DNA of 64,000 bases from an uncultured Tateyamaria sp. (GCF_947503385.1 NZ_CANNDO010000006.1:163186-227185), one strand, 5' to 3'; positions 38,898 through 48,942 are shown, counted from the stretch's first letter. The notes: a model not told the origin generated them from the letters alone. Translations and numbers: made by a program.

Positions 38898-40372
38898 CAG
38901 TCATATTGCTCCCTGTATTTGCGCACGATGTAGAGGGCGAAGACATTGAGGCAGAGTGTCATTAGGAACAGCGTCATGCCCAAGGCAAACGCCACAAGCG
39001 CCTCGGGCGAGGCAAAGTCGCTGTCACCGGTCAACTGGCTCACGATTTTGGCGGTAACGGTGGTCATCGCCTCGAACGGGTTAAGCGACAGGCGCGCGGC
39101 GGCCCCTGCCCCCAGCACCACGATCATGGTCTCGCCGATGGCGCGGGACGCGGCCAGCAGGATGGCCCCTACGATGCCCGGCAAGGCTGCGGGCAGCACA
39201 ACCTGCTTGATCGTTTCGGATTTGGTGGCACCCAGACCGTATGATCCGTCGCGCATTGCTTGCGGTACGGCGTTGATAATGTCGTCGCTGAGAGAACTGA
39301 CAAAGGGGATCAACATAATGCCCATGGCGATGCCCGCTGTCAGAACGGCGCGCTGGCCTTGCATCCAGCCCAGACCAGTGCTGTCGCCAAACACGCTCAG
39401 CAAAAGCGGGCCAATGGTGAGCAGGGCAAAGAGGCCGTAAACAATCGTGGGGATGCCCGCGAGGATTTCCAGCAGCGGCTTGGCGATGCCACGCACGCGC
39501 GGTGTGGCGTATTCCGACAGATAGATCGCTGCGAACAGCCCCACGGGGACAGCAACCAGCAGCGCCACGAGCGAGATATAGAACGTGCCCCACAGCAGCG
39601 GAATAATCCCAAGGCTTGATGCGCCGCCACGCCCCGAAAAGCTCGGCGCCCATTCGAGCAAGGTAAAAAAGTCGGATGCGGGATAAAGGCGGAAAAACTC
39701 TACCGTATTAAAGACCAACGACAAAACGATGCCGATAGTGGTCAGAATCGCGACCGAGGCCGCAGCGATCAGCAGGGCCAGCACGCCCTGCTCCACCACA
39801 TTGCGCGCACGGAAGGTTCCGCTGCTTTGCATGACACCCCATGCCCCGCCTGCAATCGCAACAGCGATGGCAGCAATGGTCATCAGCACGTTCGACCGTT
39901 CAATCATGCTGCGATAGGCCTGTGCTGCGTTCAACACAGGCTGGGTGATGTTGCTGGTGACGACCTGCCCCGCCTCTTTGAGCGTGGCTGTCATGTCTTC
40001 GGCATTTGCGCCCGGATCGCGCGCCAGATCATCGTCGAGCACACCGGCCCGCACGGCGTTGCCAATCCCGTCCGCCGTGCGGCGCACCTCGGACATCAGC
40101 AGGCCGCGCGATGATCCTTCGCGGATTTCGCTGTCGGGGATCATTTGCGAGACACGGTTGTCAACAAAGAGCGGTTGCGCCAGCAACCACACAAGGACAA
40201 CACCCGCCGCAGGCACGATCGCTTTCAAAAACGCGTTGGCCCCGTAATAGACCGGCAAGGAATGCAGCGCACGCCCGTCATGGCCCACACTCGCCAGCGC
40301 CCGCCTGCGTCCGACAACGTATCCCACGGCCGAAATGGCCAGAACGATCAGCAACAGCCATAAGATCGGCAT
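38897..40372 (-). CDS. pstC: phosphate ABC transporter permease PstC
   Basis: A 491-residue permease with an N-terminal helix pair, a long periplasmic loop, and six core helices including the EAA-like contact loop (MRDGSYGLGATKSETIKQVVLPAA). The extra N-terminal region is typical for the alphaproteobacterial group. It works with PstA as the membrane channel for phosphate. About 108 bases separate it from pstS. Confidence 0.96.
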   Translation of the reverse strand: MPILWLLLIVLAISAVGYVVGRRRALASVGHDGRALHSLPVYYGANAFLKAIVPAAGVVLVWLLAQPLFVDNRVSQMIPDSEIREGSSRGLLMSEVRRTADGIGNAVRAGVLDDDLARDPGANAEDMTATLKEAGQVVTSNITQPVLNAAQAYRSMIERSNVLMTIAAIAVAIAGGAWGVMQSSGTFRARNVVEQGVLALLIAAASVAILTTIGIVLSLVFNTVEFFRLYPASDFFTLLEWAPSFSGRGGASSLGIIPLLWGTFYISLVALLVAVPVGLFAAIYLSEYATPRVRGIAKPLLEILAGIPTIVYGLFALLTIGPLLLSVFGDSTGLGWMQGQRAVLTAGIAMGIMLIPFVSSLSDDIINAVPQAMRDGSYGLGATKSETIKQVVLPAALPGIVGAILLAASRAIGETMIVVLGAGAAARLSLNPFEAMTTVTAKIVSQLTGDSDFASPEALVAFALGMTLFLMTLCLNVFALYIVRKYREQYD

Positions 40373-40480
40373 ATTTCCCCCAAGGTCTCTCGACGCGCCT
40401 CTGCGTGCGGGTCGGAACGTAAAACCGGGCGACCCTTTGATGTGCCGCCCAGTTTCGTATCATCGTTTCATGGGAAGGGC

Positions 40481-41521
40481 TTAGCTGCCGCCGCCCATGA
40501 CCTTTTCGTCAGCAACAGCCGCCTGTGTCACGGCCAGTTCGGGGTCGGACACCAGACCATACGCGGCCAAAGGACCGTCGGGACCGGCCAGTTCATCTGC
40601 AACGAAGAACTGTGCAAATTCCTTGAGGCCCGGGATCACGCCGATATGCGCCTTCTTCACATAGAAGTAGAGCGGACGGGACACCGGGTATTCGCCGGTC
40701 GAGATGGTTTCGGTGGACGGTGTCACACCCGCCATTGTCGCCACTTTGAGCTTGTCGGTGTTGTTCTCATAGAACGCGAGGCCGAACACGCCGATGGCGT
40801 TTGCGTTGGCGTCGATGGAGGCCAGCGTTTCGGTATAGTCGCCGTCGATGTCAACCGAACGGCCATCCGTGCGCACTTCGAGACAGGCGTCTTCGGCGTC
40901 GTCCTCGGACATGCCCGCTTCGATCATCGCGGCCATGGCACCGGTTTCTTCGCAGCCGACGGCAACGACTTTTTCCTCGAACACTTCACGTGTGCCGTGC
41001 TTGGTGCCGGGGATAAAGGCGAGGATTTCCGCGTCAGGCAGGTCGGCATTGAAGTCGGACCATTTGGTGTGCGGGTTGTCCACCAGCGCGCCGTCCACCA
41101 TCACCTTGGGGGCCAGAGCGTTGAAAATGTCAGATTGCGTAAATGCGGTATAGGCGGGGCCGTCGATCTGGCTGGCAAACACGATGCCGTCATACCCGAT
41201 GCGCACTTCGATGATGTCGGTCACGCCGTTTTCGGCACATGCCTTGATCTCTTTGTCGCGGATGGCGCGAGACGCGTTTGCGATGTCCGTGTGTTCGGTG
41301 CCCACACCCTGGCAAAAGCGCTTGAGACCCGCCGAAGAGCCGCCCGATTCCACAACCGGTGTCGGGAAGTCGGTGTTTTCGCCAAAGGCTTCGGCCACAA
41401 TCGATGCGTAGGGCAGAACGGTGGACGAACCTGCGACCTGAACCTGGTCACGCGCCACAGCGGATGTGGCAGCCATTGCTGTCAGTGCCAACGCCGATGT
41501 GGTGAGTTTCACAAAGGACAT
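40481..41521 (-). CDS. pstS: periplasmic phosphate-binding protein PstS
   Basis: A 346-residue binding protein with a signal peptide (residues 1-22, ending ATSAVA). Phosphate-contact segments are VAGSSTVLPYASIVAEAF, VESGGSSAGLKRFCQG and DIANASRAI. The ATG at 41521 is chosen for the AGGAGA ribosome binding site seven bases upstream and the position of the signal peptide; an extended reading starts inside the leader. It is the first gene of the Pho operon, and a triple Pho box lies about 80 bases upstream. Confidence 0.97.
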   Translation of the reverse strand: MSFVKLTTSALALTAMAATSAVARDQVQVAGSSTVLPYASIVAEAFGENTDFPTPVVESGGSSAGLKRFCQGVGTEHTDIANASRAIRDKEIKACAENGVTDIIEVRIGYDGIVFASQIDGPAYTAFTQSDIFNALAPKVMVDGALVDNPHTKWSDFNADLPDAEILAFIPGTKHGTREVFEEKVVAVGCEETGAMAAMIEAGMSEDDAEDACLEVRTDGRSVDIDGDYTETLASIDANANAIGVFGLAFYENNTDKLKVATMAGVTPSTETISTGEYPVSRPLYFYVKKAHIGVIPGLKEFAQFFVADELAGPDGPLAAYGLVSDPELAVTQAAVADEKVMGGGS

Positions 41522-41602
41522 GAATGTCTCCTGTACGATTTTTAAGTGATCCCCCCCATGAGGATCTTGATGCACCGTCTAGGCGACGCACGCTGAGCTT
41601 TT

Positions 41603-41631
41603 GTGACAGGTTTGTAACAGCTGTATGACAA
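41603..41631 (-). promoter_or_regulatory. Pho box (three 7-bp repeats) before pstS
   Basis: The minus strand reads TTGTCAT-N4-CTGTTAC-N4-CTGTCAC: three direct heptamers at 11-bp periodicity, the consensus PhoB-binding arrangement (CTGTCAT-like). The end nearest pstS is 82 bases before its ATG, a normal position for activation of the pst operon by phosphorylated PhoB. Confidence 0.88.
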
Positions 41632-41805
41632 TGGGCTGGCGTGGTTCAGATCATGGAAAAGGTCAGAGATTTGTCCGGTAAGTCATTGAAATGAATTCGC
41701 TCCCCTTATTCGGGCTTGCTGGCGTCCGTGCGCAAAACGCGGCCCCCTTCCCGCTCCAAGGCCACAAAACCATGACAATCGAAGAATCAATTGGGCGGTT
41801 TGGAC

Positions 41806-42861
41806 TTAATCGGCGCGTTCGGACAGGCTGTGCGCGGGCAGGATCACCGTAAATGTCGCGCCCTGTCCCAGATCACTTTCCACCCGCAGACGGCCACGGT
41901 GCCGGTTGATGATATGCTTGACGATGGCCAGCCCAAGGCCCGTTCCACCCAAGGCCCGACTGCGGTGATCATCCCCGCGATAGAACCGTTCCGTCAGGCG
42001 CGGCAGGTGGACCGGATCAATGCCCGGCCCATAATCCACCACCTGCACCCGCACGCCCGGCGCGCGCAACGCAGGCTCGCGATCAGTATATGTCATGCGC
42101 AGGGTCACGCGCCCCCCTGCCCCGCCATATTTGATCGCGTTTTCGACCAAGTTGGTGAAAACCTGCTTGAGCTGATCCGCGTCGCCAGACAACCGCACCT
42201 GTTGGTCTCCGAACTGCGGCTCAAGCGTGACGCTTGCCTCGTCGGCCAGTTGTTTGAGCGTGCGTAGCGTCGAATCCAGCACATCGTTGAGGACCACCGT
42301 TTCTGTGGGCCGTACGCGTTCGTCGCTTTCCACACGGTTGAGGGACATCAGGTCGCCGACCAAACGGTTCATCCGCTCCGCCTCGACCTGCATGATATCC
42401 AGAAACCGTTCTGCGGCGGCCTTGTCTTCGCGTGCGGGTCCGCGCAGCGTTTCGATGAACCCCATGAGCGCGGTCAGCGGCGTCCGCAGTTCATGGCTGA
42501 CATTGGCGACAAAATCGCGGCGCATCTGGCTGGCCTGTTCGACATGGGTGATATCCTCGAACGTGGCGATGACGGCACCTGCGCCGGGTACGGCCCGGCA
42601 ACTGACTTTGTATGTAGTGTCCTGTGCACCGTCATTGCCCAGATACCGTGCGGTGCGGGACTGGCCGTCGGACAGCGTCGCCTCGATCACATCCAGCAGC
42701 ATGGGCTGGCGCAGCATCGTGACATAGTTCATGCCGCGTGCCTGATGGCCGATCAGGGTCAGCGCGTCGGCATTGGCGGCGACGATCCGTTCCGTACTGT
42801 TGATGGCGAGGCTGGGCAACGGGATCGCCGCGAGGATGGGATCAAGCAGCGGATCAGCCAT
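41806..42861 (-). CDS. phoR: phosphate regulon sensor kinase PhoR (soluble form)
   Basis: A 351-residue histidine kinase with a PAS domain (about 15-110), the dimerisation helix with His123 in FVANVSHELRTPLTALMG, and a HATPase with N-box QVFTNLVENAIKYG and G-boxes VVDYGPGID and GGTGLGLAIVKHI. No transmembrane segment is visible, unlike E. coli PhoR, so it must sense through PstB/PhoU in the cytoplasm. It is encoded just before pstS and separated from phoB by the whole transporter operon, as in many Rhodobacterales. A metabolic PLP enzyme lies four bases upstream. Confidence 0.93.
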   Translation of the reverse strand: MADPLLDPILAAIPLPSLAINSTERIVAANADALTLIGHQARGMNYVTMLRQPMLLDVIEATLSDGQSRTARYLGNDGAQDTTYKVSCRAVPGAGAVIATFEDITHVEQASQMRRDFVANVSHELRTPLTALMGFIETLRGPAREDKAAAERFLDIMQVEAERMNRLVGDLMSLNRVESDERVRPTETVVLNDVLDSTLRTLKQLADEASVTLEPQFGDQQVRLSGDADQLKQVFTNLVENAIKYGGAGGRVTLRMTYTDREPALRAPGVRVQVVDYGPGIDPVHLPRLTERFYRGDDHRSRALGGTGLGLAIVKHIINRHRGRLRVESDLGQGATFTVILPAHSLSERAD

Positions 42862-42864
42862 GGG

Positions 42865-44055
42865 TCAGCCGGTGCGCGCGGCGGCAACCGCTTGGCTGAA
42901 GACCGCGCAAAGCGCTTCTGCATCCTCAAGGCCAACGGACACGCGGAACACCCCTTCGGTCATGCCAAGGGCGGCTTGATCCTCCGGTGCGACGGCGCGG
43001 TGGGACGACGACAACGGGTGCGAGATCGTCGTGCCCACGTCGCCCAATGTCGGCGCAAAGCTGAGGCCTTGGGCCCCGCGCGCAAAAGCATTGGCCTCGG
43101 CCCGCCCGCCGTCCAGTTCGAAGGTGACCATAGTGCAATACCGGCCCTTAAGCAGCGCCTCGGCCAGATGGTGGTCAGGGTGATCGCGCCGACCGGGATA
43201 AAGGACGCGTGTCACGCCATCCAACGTCGACAGGTGATCTGCCAACTGCGCCGCAGTGGCCTGCGCCCGGTCAAAGCGCAAATCAAAGCTCAGCAATCCC
43301 CGTTCCGCCAGCCAGCAATCGAACGGGCTGCCGGTTGTGCCTGCGGTCACCGAAAACACCCGCAGTCTGTCGCTGATCGCCTCATCCTTGGCCGACACGT
43401 AGCCCAGCATGACGTCTGAATGCCCCGAAAGCAGTTTGGTCACGGAATGGATCACGATGTCCGCACCGTGGTCATAGGCCTTGAAGGCGCGCGGCGTGGT
43501 GAACGTGTTGTCAATGACCAGAAGCACGCCCTTTTCCCGCGCCAGCGCCGCGATGCCCAGAATATCGGCCACGCGCAGGGTCGGGTTCGATACGACCTCG
43601 ACCATGATCAGCCGCGTCTCGGGCCGGAGTGCCGCGCGCACGGCATCCACATTGCCGGGGTCCACAAGGCTGGTTTCGATCCCAAGGCGCGGCAAATCTT
43701 CGGTCATCATGCGCAGTGACCGACCATAAAGCGTGTTGCCCCCGATCACATGATCGCCCGCCTTTGTCAGCCCAAGCAGAACCGCCGTAACCGCCCCCAT
43801 GCCGGATGACGTGATGATGCCCGGATGAGGTGCCCCTTCGAGCGCGTCAATACGGGCAGCGACGACATCCGCGTTTGGGTGCCCTTCGCGGCTATAGGTG
43901 TAGCCCGACAACGCGCCATCATATTGCGCGTCCAGCATGTCCGGCGTGTCGGAGGCATAGACCACCGCCGGAGACAATGGCGTGACCACCGGGCGCGAGG
44001 CGCTGTCCGGCAGGCCAAAGGGGCGGATGAGCGTGCCCTTGTCATTGCGGCTCAT
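42865..44055 (-). CDS. Cys/Met metabolism PLP-dependent enzyme (cystathionine beta-lyase-like)
   Basis: A 396-residue fold-type I PLP enzyme of the Cys/Met metabolism family: YSREGHPNADVVAARIDALEGA, SSGMGAVTAVLLG, GGNTLYGRS, DNTFTTPRAF and the PLP lysine in HSVTKLLSGHSDVMLG. This group includes cystathionine beta- and gamma-lyases and methionine gamma-lyase; the exact reaction cannot be told. The stop lies four bases before phoR, so it may be cotranscribed with it. Its start overlaps the end of the CHMI-like gene. Confidence 0.9.
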   Translation of the reverse strand: MSRNDKGTLIRPFGLPDSASRPVVTPLSPAVVYASDTPDMLDAQYDGALSGYTYSREGHPNADVVAARIDALEGAPHPGIITSSGMGAVTAVLLGLTKAGDHVIGGNTLYGRSLRMMTEDLPRLGIETSLVDPGNVDAVRAALRPETRLIMVEVVSNPTLRVADILGIAALAREKGVLLVIDNTFTTPRAFKAYDHGADIVIHSVTKLLSGHSDVMLGYVSAKDEAISDRLRVFSVTAGTTGSPFDCWLAERGLLSFDLRFDRAQATAAQLADHLSTLDGVTRVLYPGRRDHPDHHLAEALLKGRYCTMVTFELDGGRAEANAFARGAQGLSFAPTLGDVGTTISHPLSSSHRAVAPEDQAALGMTEGVFRVSVGLEDAEALCAVFSQAVAAARTG

Positions 44056-44375
44056 GTCAGCAGCTCCGTGTGGTAGTTCGGCGTGCTAAAGGTGATGTCG
44101 ATGCTCAGCCAGCAGGGGCGTGGCAGGTCGCGGCCCAAATCAGTGCGCAAGGCGTCCTGCAAGGCGGCCACAAAGGCAGCTCCGCGATGCGGCTTGGACA
44201 ACAACGACACCGTGACCTTCAGATGTGTGTGGTGAAAGACGGATGCCGGATAGGCGCGCCCTTTGGTCTCGCCCGCGCCAGGATCGTGGCGCAGGATGAC
44301 CGCCTCCACACGCGCCAGCATGGCGACTGCGTCAATCTCAAGGTCGTCAGAGTACTGCAGATCGCAATGAGGCAT
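44052..44375 (-). CDS. 5-carboxymethyl-2-hydroxymuconate isomerase-like protein
   Basis: A 107-residue tautomerase-superfamily protein resembling 5-carboxymethyl-2-hydroxymuconate delta-isomerase (HpaF/CHMI): [15 protein letters not shown] at the N-terminus with the catalytic Pro next to Met, HLKVTVSLL, and SIDITFS. No other homoprotocatechuate pathway genes are nearby, so the true substrate is unclear. It is coupled to its neighbours on both sides by overlaps: one base with the gamma-carbonic-anhydrase gene, four with the PLP gene. Confidence 0.82.
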   Translation of the reverse strand: MPHCDLQYSDDLEIDAVAMLARVEAVILRHDPGAGETKGRAYPASVFHHTHLKVTVSLLSKPHRGAAFVAALQDALRTDLGRDLPRPCWLSIDITFSTPNYHTELLT

Positions 44376-44902
44376 TAGCGACGCACCGGCTCAAGCGTCG
44401 TGCGGAACCGGCGCATGTTGTCCTGATAGTGCAGCGCCGAGGCGCGCAGACCCTGAATCGCTGCCTCGTCCAGCGCACGCACCACCTTGCCCGGGACCCC
44501 CATGACCAGAGAGCCGTCCGGGATCTCCTTCCCCTCTGTGATCAGGGCCCCCGCGCCAATCAGACAGTTTTTGCCGATCTTTGCGCCGTTCAGCACAGTG
44601 GCGCCCATCCCGATCAGGCTGTTGTCACCGATGGTGCAGCCGTGCAGCATAGCCTTGTGCCCGATCGTACAGCCTGCGCCGATTGTCAGGGGCAAGCCGG
44701 GGTCGGTGTGCATCACGGTGTTTTCCTGCACGTTTGAGCCTGCACCGATGGTGATCGTCTCATTATCGCCGCGCAACGTGCAGCAGAACCAGACGCTTGC
44801 GCCCGTCTCGACCACCACATCGCCAATCACGTTGGCGTCCGGTGCAATCCATGTGTCGTCGGCGATTTGCGGGCGCGTGTCACCCAATGCATAAAGTGTC
44901 AT
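44375..44902 (-). CDS. gamma-carbonic-anhydrase-fold protein
   Basis: A 175-residue left-handed beta-helix protein of hexapeptide repeats. Metal-ligand histidines lie in VMHTDPG and in [12 protein letters not shown], and RGDNE contains residues conserved in gamma carbonic anhydrases. Many bacterial members, including YrdA/PaaY types, have weak or thioesterase-like activity, so the enzyme role is uncertain. Its start overlaps the gmk gene by four bases. Confidence 0.9.
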   Translation of the reverse strand: MTLYALGDTRPQIADDTWIAPDANVIGDVVVETGASVWFCCTLRGDNETITIGAGSNVQENTVMHTDPGLPLTIGAGCTIGHKAMLHGCTIGDNSLIGMGATVLNGAKIGKNCLIGAGALITEGKEIPDGSLVMGVPGKVVRALDEAAIQGLRASALHYQDNMRRFRTTLEPVRR

Positions 44903-45543
44903 GTCATTCCCTCGAACTCGGTTTGCAACGCGCGGACCTGATCGGTCAGTTGCGGCTGTTGCAACCGGCGCAGGCGCGTGGCGGTGATGATGGTTTTCAG
45001 CTTGGCCTCGGTCTGGTCGAGATCATCGTTGACCAGTACATAATCATAGCCCCCCCAGTGGCTGATTTCGTCCCAGCTTTTCTGCATCCGGCGCGCGATG
45101 GTTTCGGCATCGTCCTGCGCGCGCGCCTCCAGCCTGCGGCGCAGTTCGGCGATGGAGGGCGGCAGGATAAAGATCGACAGCGTGTGCTGACCCAGCGACG
45201 AATTGGTGATCTGCTGCGCGCCCTGCCAGTCGATATCGAACAGGACGTCGCAGCCAGCGTTGATCGCGTCCTCCACCGGGCCTTTGGGCGAGCCGTAAAA
45301 ATGACCAAAGACGTGGGCGTGTTCCAGCATCTCACCATCGGCGACGTGTGCTTTGAAATCCGCCTCGCTGATGAAATTGTAATGCTCGCCGTCAACCTCA
45401 CCCGGACGCGGGGCGCGGGTTGTGGCGGAAACGGAGAAGCGCAAGTTGGGGTCCCAGTCGCGCATTCGACGCGCCAGCGTGCTTTTGCCCGCGCCAGAGG
45501 GTGAACTGAGGATGATCAAAAGGCCGCGGCGTGTGTCTGGCAT
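44899..45543 (-). CDS. gmk: guanylate kinase
   Basis: A 214-residue enzyme converting GMP to GDP with ATP. It shows the P-loop [11 protein letters not shown], the GMP-binding [19 protein letters not shown] and the [10 protein letters not shown] segment. The family length is normal. It lies three bases downstream of a YicC gene on the same strand, the widespread yicC-gmk arrangement, and is followed by further overlapping genes. Confidence 0.97.
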   Translation of the reverse strand: MPDTRRGLLIILSSPSGAGKSTLARRMRDWDPNLRFSVSATTRAPRPGEVDGEHYNFISEADFKAHVADGEMLEHAHVFGHFYGSPKGPVEDAINAGCDVLFDIDWQGAQQITNSSLGQHTLSIFILPPSIAELRRRLEARAQDDAETIARRMQKSWDEISHWGGYDYVLVNDDLDQTEAKLKTIITATRLRRLQQPQLTDQVRALQTEFEGMT

Positions 45544-45546
45544 CGG

Positions 45547-46461
45547 TTATTCCACGTTTTGCACTTGCTCGCGCATCTGGTCGATCAGCGCCTTGAGCGC
45601 CAGCCCCACCCGCGTCAGGTCAGCATTCTGCGCCTTGGAACACAGCGTATTGGCCTCGCGGTTGAACTCCTGCATCAGAAAGTCGAGCTTGCGGCCCACC
45701 GGGCCACCCTCGTCCAGATGCCCACGGGCCGCGCCCACGTGGGTGCGCAGGCGGTCCAGTTCTTCGGTGATGTCGGCCTTGACGGCCAGCAGGGCCAGTT
45801 CCTGCGCCACCCGGTCCGGGTCGGCCCCGTCCGCATTGTCCAGTACACGGGCGAGGTTGCGTTTCAGCGTCGCGGCCACCTCGTCCTTGCGCGCCTCGGC
45901 CAACGCTTCGGCTTCGGTTACCAGACCGTCGACCTTTGCCAGTTGTGCCGAAAGGATATCACTGAGTGCGGCGCCTTCGGTCAGGCGCATGGCGTCAAAG
46001 GCGTCCAGCAATCCGGTGACGTCCGACAGCAACGCCGCGCGCAGCGGGGCCGGATCGTCCTGCGTGGCGTTCTGTTCCATCACCCCGCGCATCATTGCGA
46101 TGTCGCTGGCGCGTGTCGGGGCCAGTTCAAGCCCTTGGGCGGCAGCTTCGCCTGCGATCTCGCGCAGAGCAGCAATGGCCGCGCTTGCCTGCGCCATATT
46201 GACAGAGGTAGAGACCGCCGCATCCTCGCGCGCGATGCGCAGTGACACGGTGACGTTGCCGCGTTTGGCATGGGCGGCGATCAGCGGGCGCAAAGCCGCC
46301 TCCAACCCGTCGATCCAATCCGGCACACGCAGCCGGATATCGAGCCCCTTTCCGTTGACGCTGCGCATTTCCCATGCCCAACGATGTGCTTCGAACGCGC
46401 CGGATTGGGCCGCAAACCCGGTCATGGACCGCAAACGGGGATCTGGGGAGGTGGTCGTCAT
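45547..46461 (-). CDS. YicC-family protein (putative endoribonuclease)
   Basis: A 304-residue YicC/YloC protein: SMTGFAAQSG at the start, WEMRSVNGKGLDIRLRVP, and the C-terminal DUF1732 with GPVGRKLDFLMQEFNREANTLCSKA. Members are implicated in RNA degradation and stress survival. The ATG at 46461, after AAGAGG, adds 12 residues before the core MTGFA; the frame is open further upstream without a ribosome site. It is the first of the gmk-gammaCA-CHMI-PLP chain. Confidence 0.92.
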   Translation of the reverse strand: MTTTSPDPRLRSMTGFAAQSGAFEAHRWAWEMRSVNGKGLDIRLRVPDWIDGLEAALRPLIAAHAKRGNVTVSLRIAREDAAVSTSVNMAQASAAIAALREIAGEAAAQGLELAPTRASDIAMMRGVMEQNATQDDPAPLRAALLSDVTGLLDAFDAMRLTEGAALSDILSAQLAKVDGLVTEAEALAEARKDEVAATLKRNLARVLDNADGADPDRVAQELALLAVKADITEELDRLRTHVGAARGHLDEGGPVGRKLDFLMQEFNREANTLCSKAQNADLTRVGLALKALIDQMREQVQNVE

Positions 46462-46602
46462 GCCTCTTGCTTTAGGCGCATACGCGCGGGCAGACAAGCC
46501 AAAGCGCCGCGCCGCATTGCGGACATATGGGTTAACCAATCGTTAGGATTTCCCAACAAGGTCTCTAAAATCCTTGCTATCACAACCGTGGATTTGATGA
46601 GT

Positions 46603-46624
46603 GTGTTGCCGTGCTGCGCAACAC
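46603..46624 (+). other. leader hairpin before the PAS protein gene
   Basis: GTGTTGC (46603-46609) and GCAACAC (46618-46624) form a perfect 7-bp stem with an 8-base loop, ending 22 bases before the ATG of the PAS gene. It may affect translation or be a protein site; no further evidence. Confidence 0.4.
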
Positions 46625-46646
46625 GAAACGGTGAGTGACACGAACG

Positions 46647-47351
46647 ATGGACAAAACAAACCCAAATGCCCACAATATCGTTGCTATGACAGAGTTCCGT
46701 GCAGACGTTGGATATACCGCCCTTTCCCAGGTTGAGGCCTATTGGGAAGGGCTGCGTGGTATGCGCCTGATGCCCAAGCGGTCCGAGATTGATCCGCGTG
46801 GGATCGAGTCGGCGCTGGAATACACGTTCGTTCTGGAACGGATTGCACCGGGGATGGCGCGTATCCGTATCGCTGGCAGCCATCTGAGCGACCTGATGGG
46901 TATGGAAGTGCGCGGGATGCCGCTCACGTCGCTGATCACGCCGCCCTGCCGACGCCAGATTTCAGATGCGCTGGAGGAAGTGTTCCAGCGGCCCGCCGTG
47001 TGCGAACTGCGCCTCGTGACCGAAGGCGGCGCCGGACGCCCGCATATGGACGCGCGTCTGTTGCTGTTGCCCCTCAAAAGCGATTTGGGTGATGTCAGCC
47101 GCATTCTGGGCTGCATGGTGTCGCATGGCGATATCGGCCTTAGCCCGCGCCGGTTCGATGTCGTGGGCGCAAAGATCCGCCCGATCACGGCGCCGTCAAC
47201 GGTACCGCTCCCGACGCCTGCGGACGCCGCATCAAAGACAATGGCCCGCCCCGAAACAGCCCAAGGCTTCGCAGCGCCCGAAACACCGTTCGAGGCGAAC
47301 ACGCCGCGTGCGGACGTGCCTTACCTGCGCCTTGTTAAGAATGACGACTAA
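46647..47351 (+). CDS. PAS-domain protein (PAS_5 family)
   Basis: A 234-residue protein with one PAS-type domain (about 25-155; VEAYWEGLRGMRLMPKRSEIDP, RIAGSHLSDLMGMEVRGMPL) of the alphaproteobacterial PAS_5 group, followed by a disordered Pro/Ala-rich tail ending LRLVKND. It has no kinase or output domain, so it probably modulates a partner. Start at MDKTN; the preceding in-frame codons are poorer. The gene is divergent from the YicC gene, and an intrinsic terminator follows. Confidence 0.82.
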   Translation: MDKTNPNAHNIVAMTEFRADVGYTALSQVEAYWEGLRGMRLMPKRSEIDPRGIESALEYTFVLERIAPGMARIRIAGSHLSDLMGMEVRGMPLTSLITPPCRRQISDALEEVFQRPAVCELRLVTEGGAGRPHMDARLLLLPLKSDLGDVSRILGCMVSHGDIGLSPRRFDVVGAKIRPITAPSTVPLPTPADAASKTMARPETAQGFAAPETPFEANTPRADVPYLRLVKNDD

Positions 47352-47365
47352 TCATTTGAAATAAT

Positions 47366-47398
47366 GAAAAAACATGCGCCGTTTAGCGCATGTTTTTC
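47366..47398. terminator. bidirectional intrinsic terminator
   Basis: AAAAAACATGCGC and GCGCATGTTTTT arms surround a short loop. A-run on one side and T-run on the other let it serve both the PAS gene (+) and the DAHP synthase gene (-), which ends about ten bases away. Confidence 0.92.
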
Positions 47399-47407
47399 TC
47401 GTTTGGA

Positions 47408-48781
47408 TTACCCGGCTGCGCGTGCGCCCGCGCGGCGGGCACGCAGGTCTGACAACTCTTCAGCCACGAGGAACGCCAGTTCCAGCGACTGAGACGCGTT
47501 CAGGCGGGGATCGCAGGCGGTGTGATACCGGTCGCTCAGATCCTCTTCGGTCACGGCACGGACACCGCCCGTGCATTCTGTCACGTCCTGTCCGGTCATC
47601 TCGAAATGCACACCGCCGGGGATCGTGCCCTCGGCCTGATGCACGCCAAAGAATTCACGCACCTCGCGCAGAACGGAATCGAACGGGCGCGTCTTGTAAC
47701 CCGTCGAGGATTTGATCGTGTTGCCGTGCATCGCGTCGCAGACCCAGACAACCTCCGCCCCCTCTTCGCGCACGGTGTTGATCAGGCGTGGCAGATGTTC
47801 CGCGACGCTGCCCGCACCAAAGCGCGCGATCAGCGACAAGCGGCCCGCTTCGTTTTCGGGGTTCAGCTTGGCCATCAGCACCTTGAGATCATCAGCCGTC
47901 ATGGACGGCCCGCACTTCAGGCCAATCGGGTTTTGTACACCGCGCGCAAATTCGACATGTGCGCCGTCGGGCTGCCGCGTGCGGTCGCCGATCCAGATCA
48001 TGTGACCGGACCCCGCCAGCCATTTGCCCGTGGTGCTGTCGATCCGTGTCAGCGCCTCTTCGTATTCCAGCAGCAGGGATTCGTGGCTGGTGTAAAACTC
48101 CACTGACGAAAACTCATGCGTGGTGTCGGCGGTGATCCCGGCGGCAGACATAAAGTCGATCGTGTCTTGAATACGGCTGGCAATCTCGCGGTACTTTTCG
48201 GCCTCGGGTCCGTCGGTGAACCCAAGCGTCCACGAATGCACACGGTTCATGTCGGCAAAACCGCCGGTGGAAAACGCGCGCAGCAGGTTCAGTGTTGCGG
48301 CGGCCTGCGTGTAGGCTTGCAGCATCTTGGCCGGGTCGGGAATACGCGCCTCTGCGGTAAAGGGCAGATCATTGATGATGTCGCCACGGTAGCTGGGCAG
48401 TTCCACGCCATCCACCGTCTCGGTCGGGGCTGAGCGCGGCTTGGCGAACTGGCCAGCCATGCGGCCCAGCTTGATCACCGGCACCTTGGCACCATAGGTC
48501 AGCACCATCGACATTTGCAGCATCACCTTGAACGTGTCGCGAATGCTGTCGGCGCTGAACTGGTCGAATGCCTCGGCGCAATCGCCCCCCTGCAACAAGA
48601 ACGCCTCGCCGCGTGCGGCATCGCCCAGATGCGCCTTGAGCCGACGTGCTTCACCGGCAAAAACCAGCGGCGGATATTTGGACAGCTGCGCCTCAACCGC
48701 GTTCAGGGCCGCAGCATCGGTATAATCGGGCATCTGGATCCGGGGCTTGGCGCGCCAGTCAGATTTATTCCAATCGCTCAT
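47408..48781 (-). CDS. class II 3-deoxy-7-phosphoheptulonate synthase
   Basis: A 457-residue class II (plant-like, AroH/AroA-II) DAHP synthase that condenses PEP and erythrose-4-phosphate at the start of the shikimate pathway. Motifs are [10 protein letters not shown] (metal Cys), [31 protein letters not shown] and [28 protein letters not shown] is the conserved start, with GGAG about eight bases upstream; the longer GTG reading is unlikely. Divergent from the GlxA-type regulator. Confidence 0.97.
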   Translation of the reverse strand: MSDWNKSDWRAKPRIQMPDYTDAAALNAVEAQLSKYPPLVFAGEARRLKAHLGDAARGEAFLLQGGDCAEAFDQFSADSIRDTFKVMLQMSMVLTYGAKVPVIKLGRMAGQFAKPRSAPTETVDGVELPSYRGDIINDLPFTAEARIPDPAKMLQAYTQAAATLNLLRAFSTGGFADMNRVHSWTLGFTDGPEAEKYREIASRIQDTIDFMSAAGITADTTHEFSSVEFYTSHESLLLEYEEALTRIDSTTGKWLAGSGHMIWIGDRTRQPDGAHVEFARGVQNPIGLKCGPSMTADDLKVLMAKLNPENEAGRLSLIARFGAGSVAEHLPRLINTVREEGAEVVWVCDAMHGNTIKSSTGYKTRPFDSVLREVREFFGVHQAEGTIPGGVHFEMTGQDVTECTGGVRAVTEEDLSDRYHTACDPRLNASQSLELAFLVAEELSDLRARRAGARAAG

Positions 48782-48942
48782 CTCTTTCACTCCGCTGGTG
48801 TTAGCGATCTCAGGATCGCGGACCCTCTATACAAAAGCCTGTGCCGCAGTGCCATATGCCAAATGACGCCTCTTGACGTGGGCATTGGCCCGTGGTCAGG
48901 GTTTTTTAATGCCGAAGGAATACACCTTCGCACCAGTTCAGG

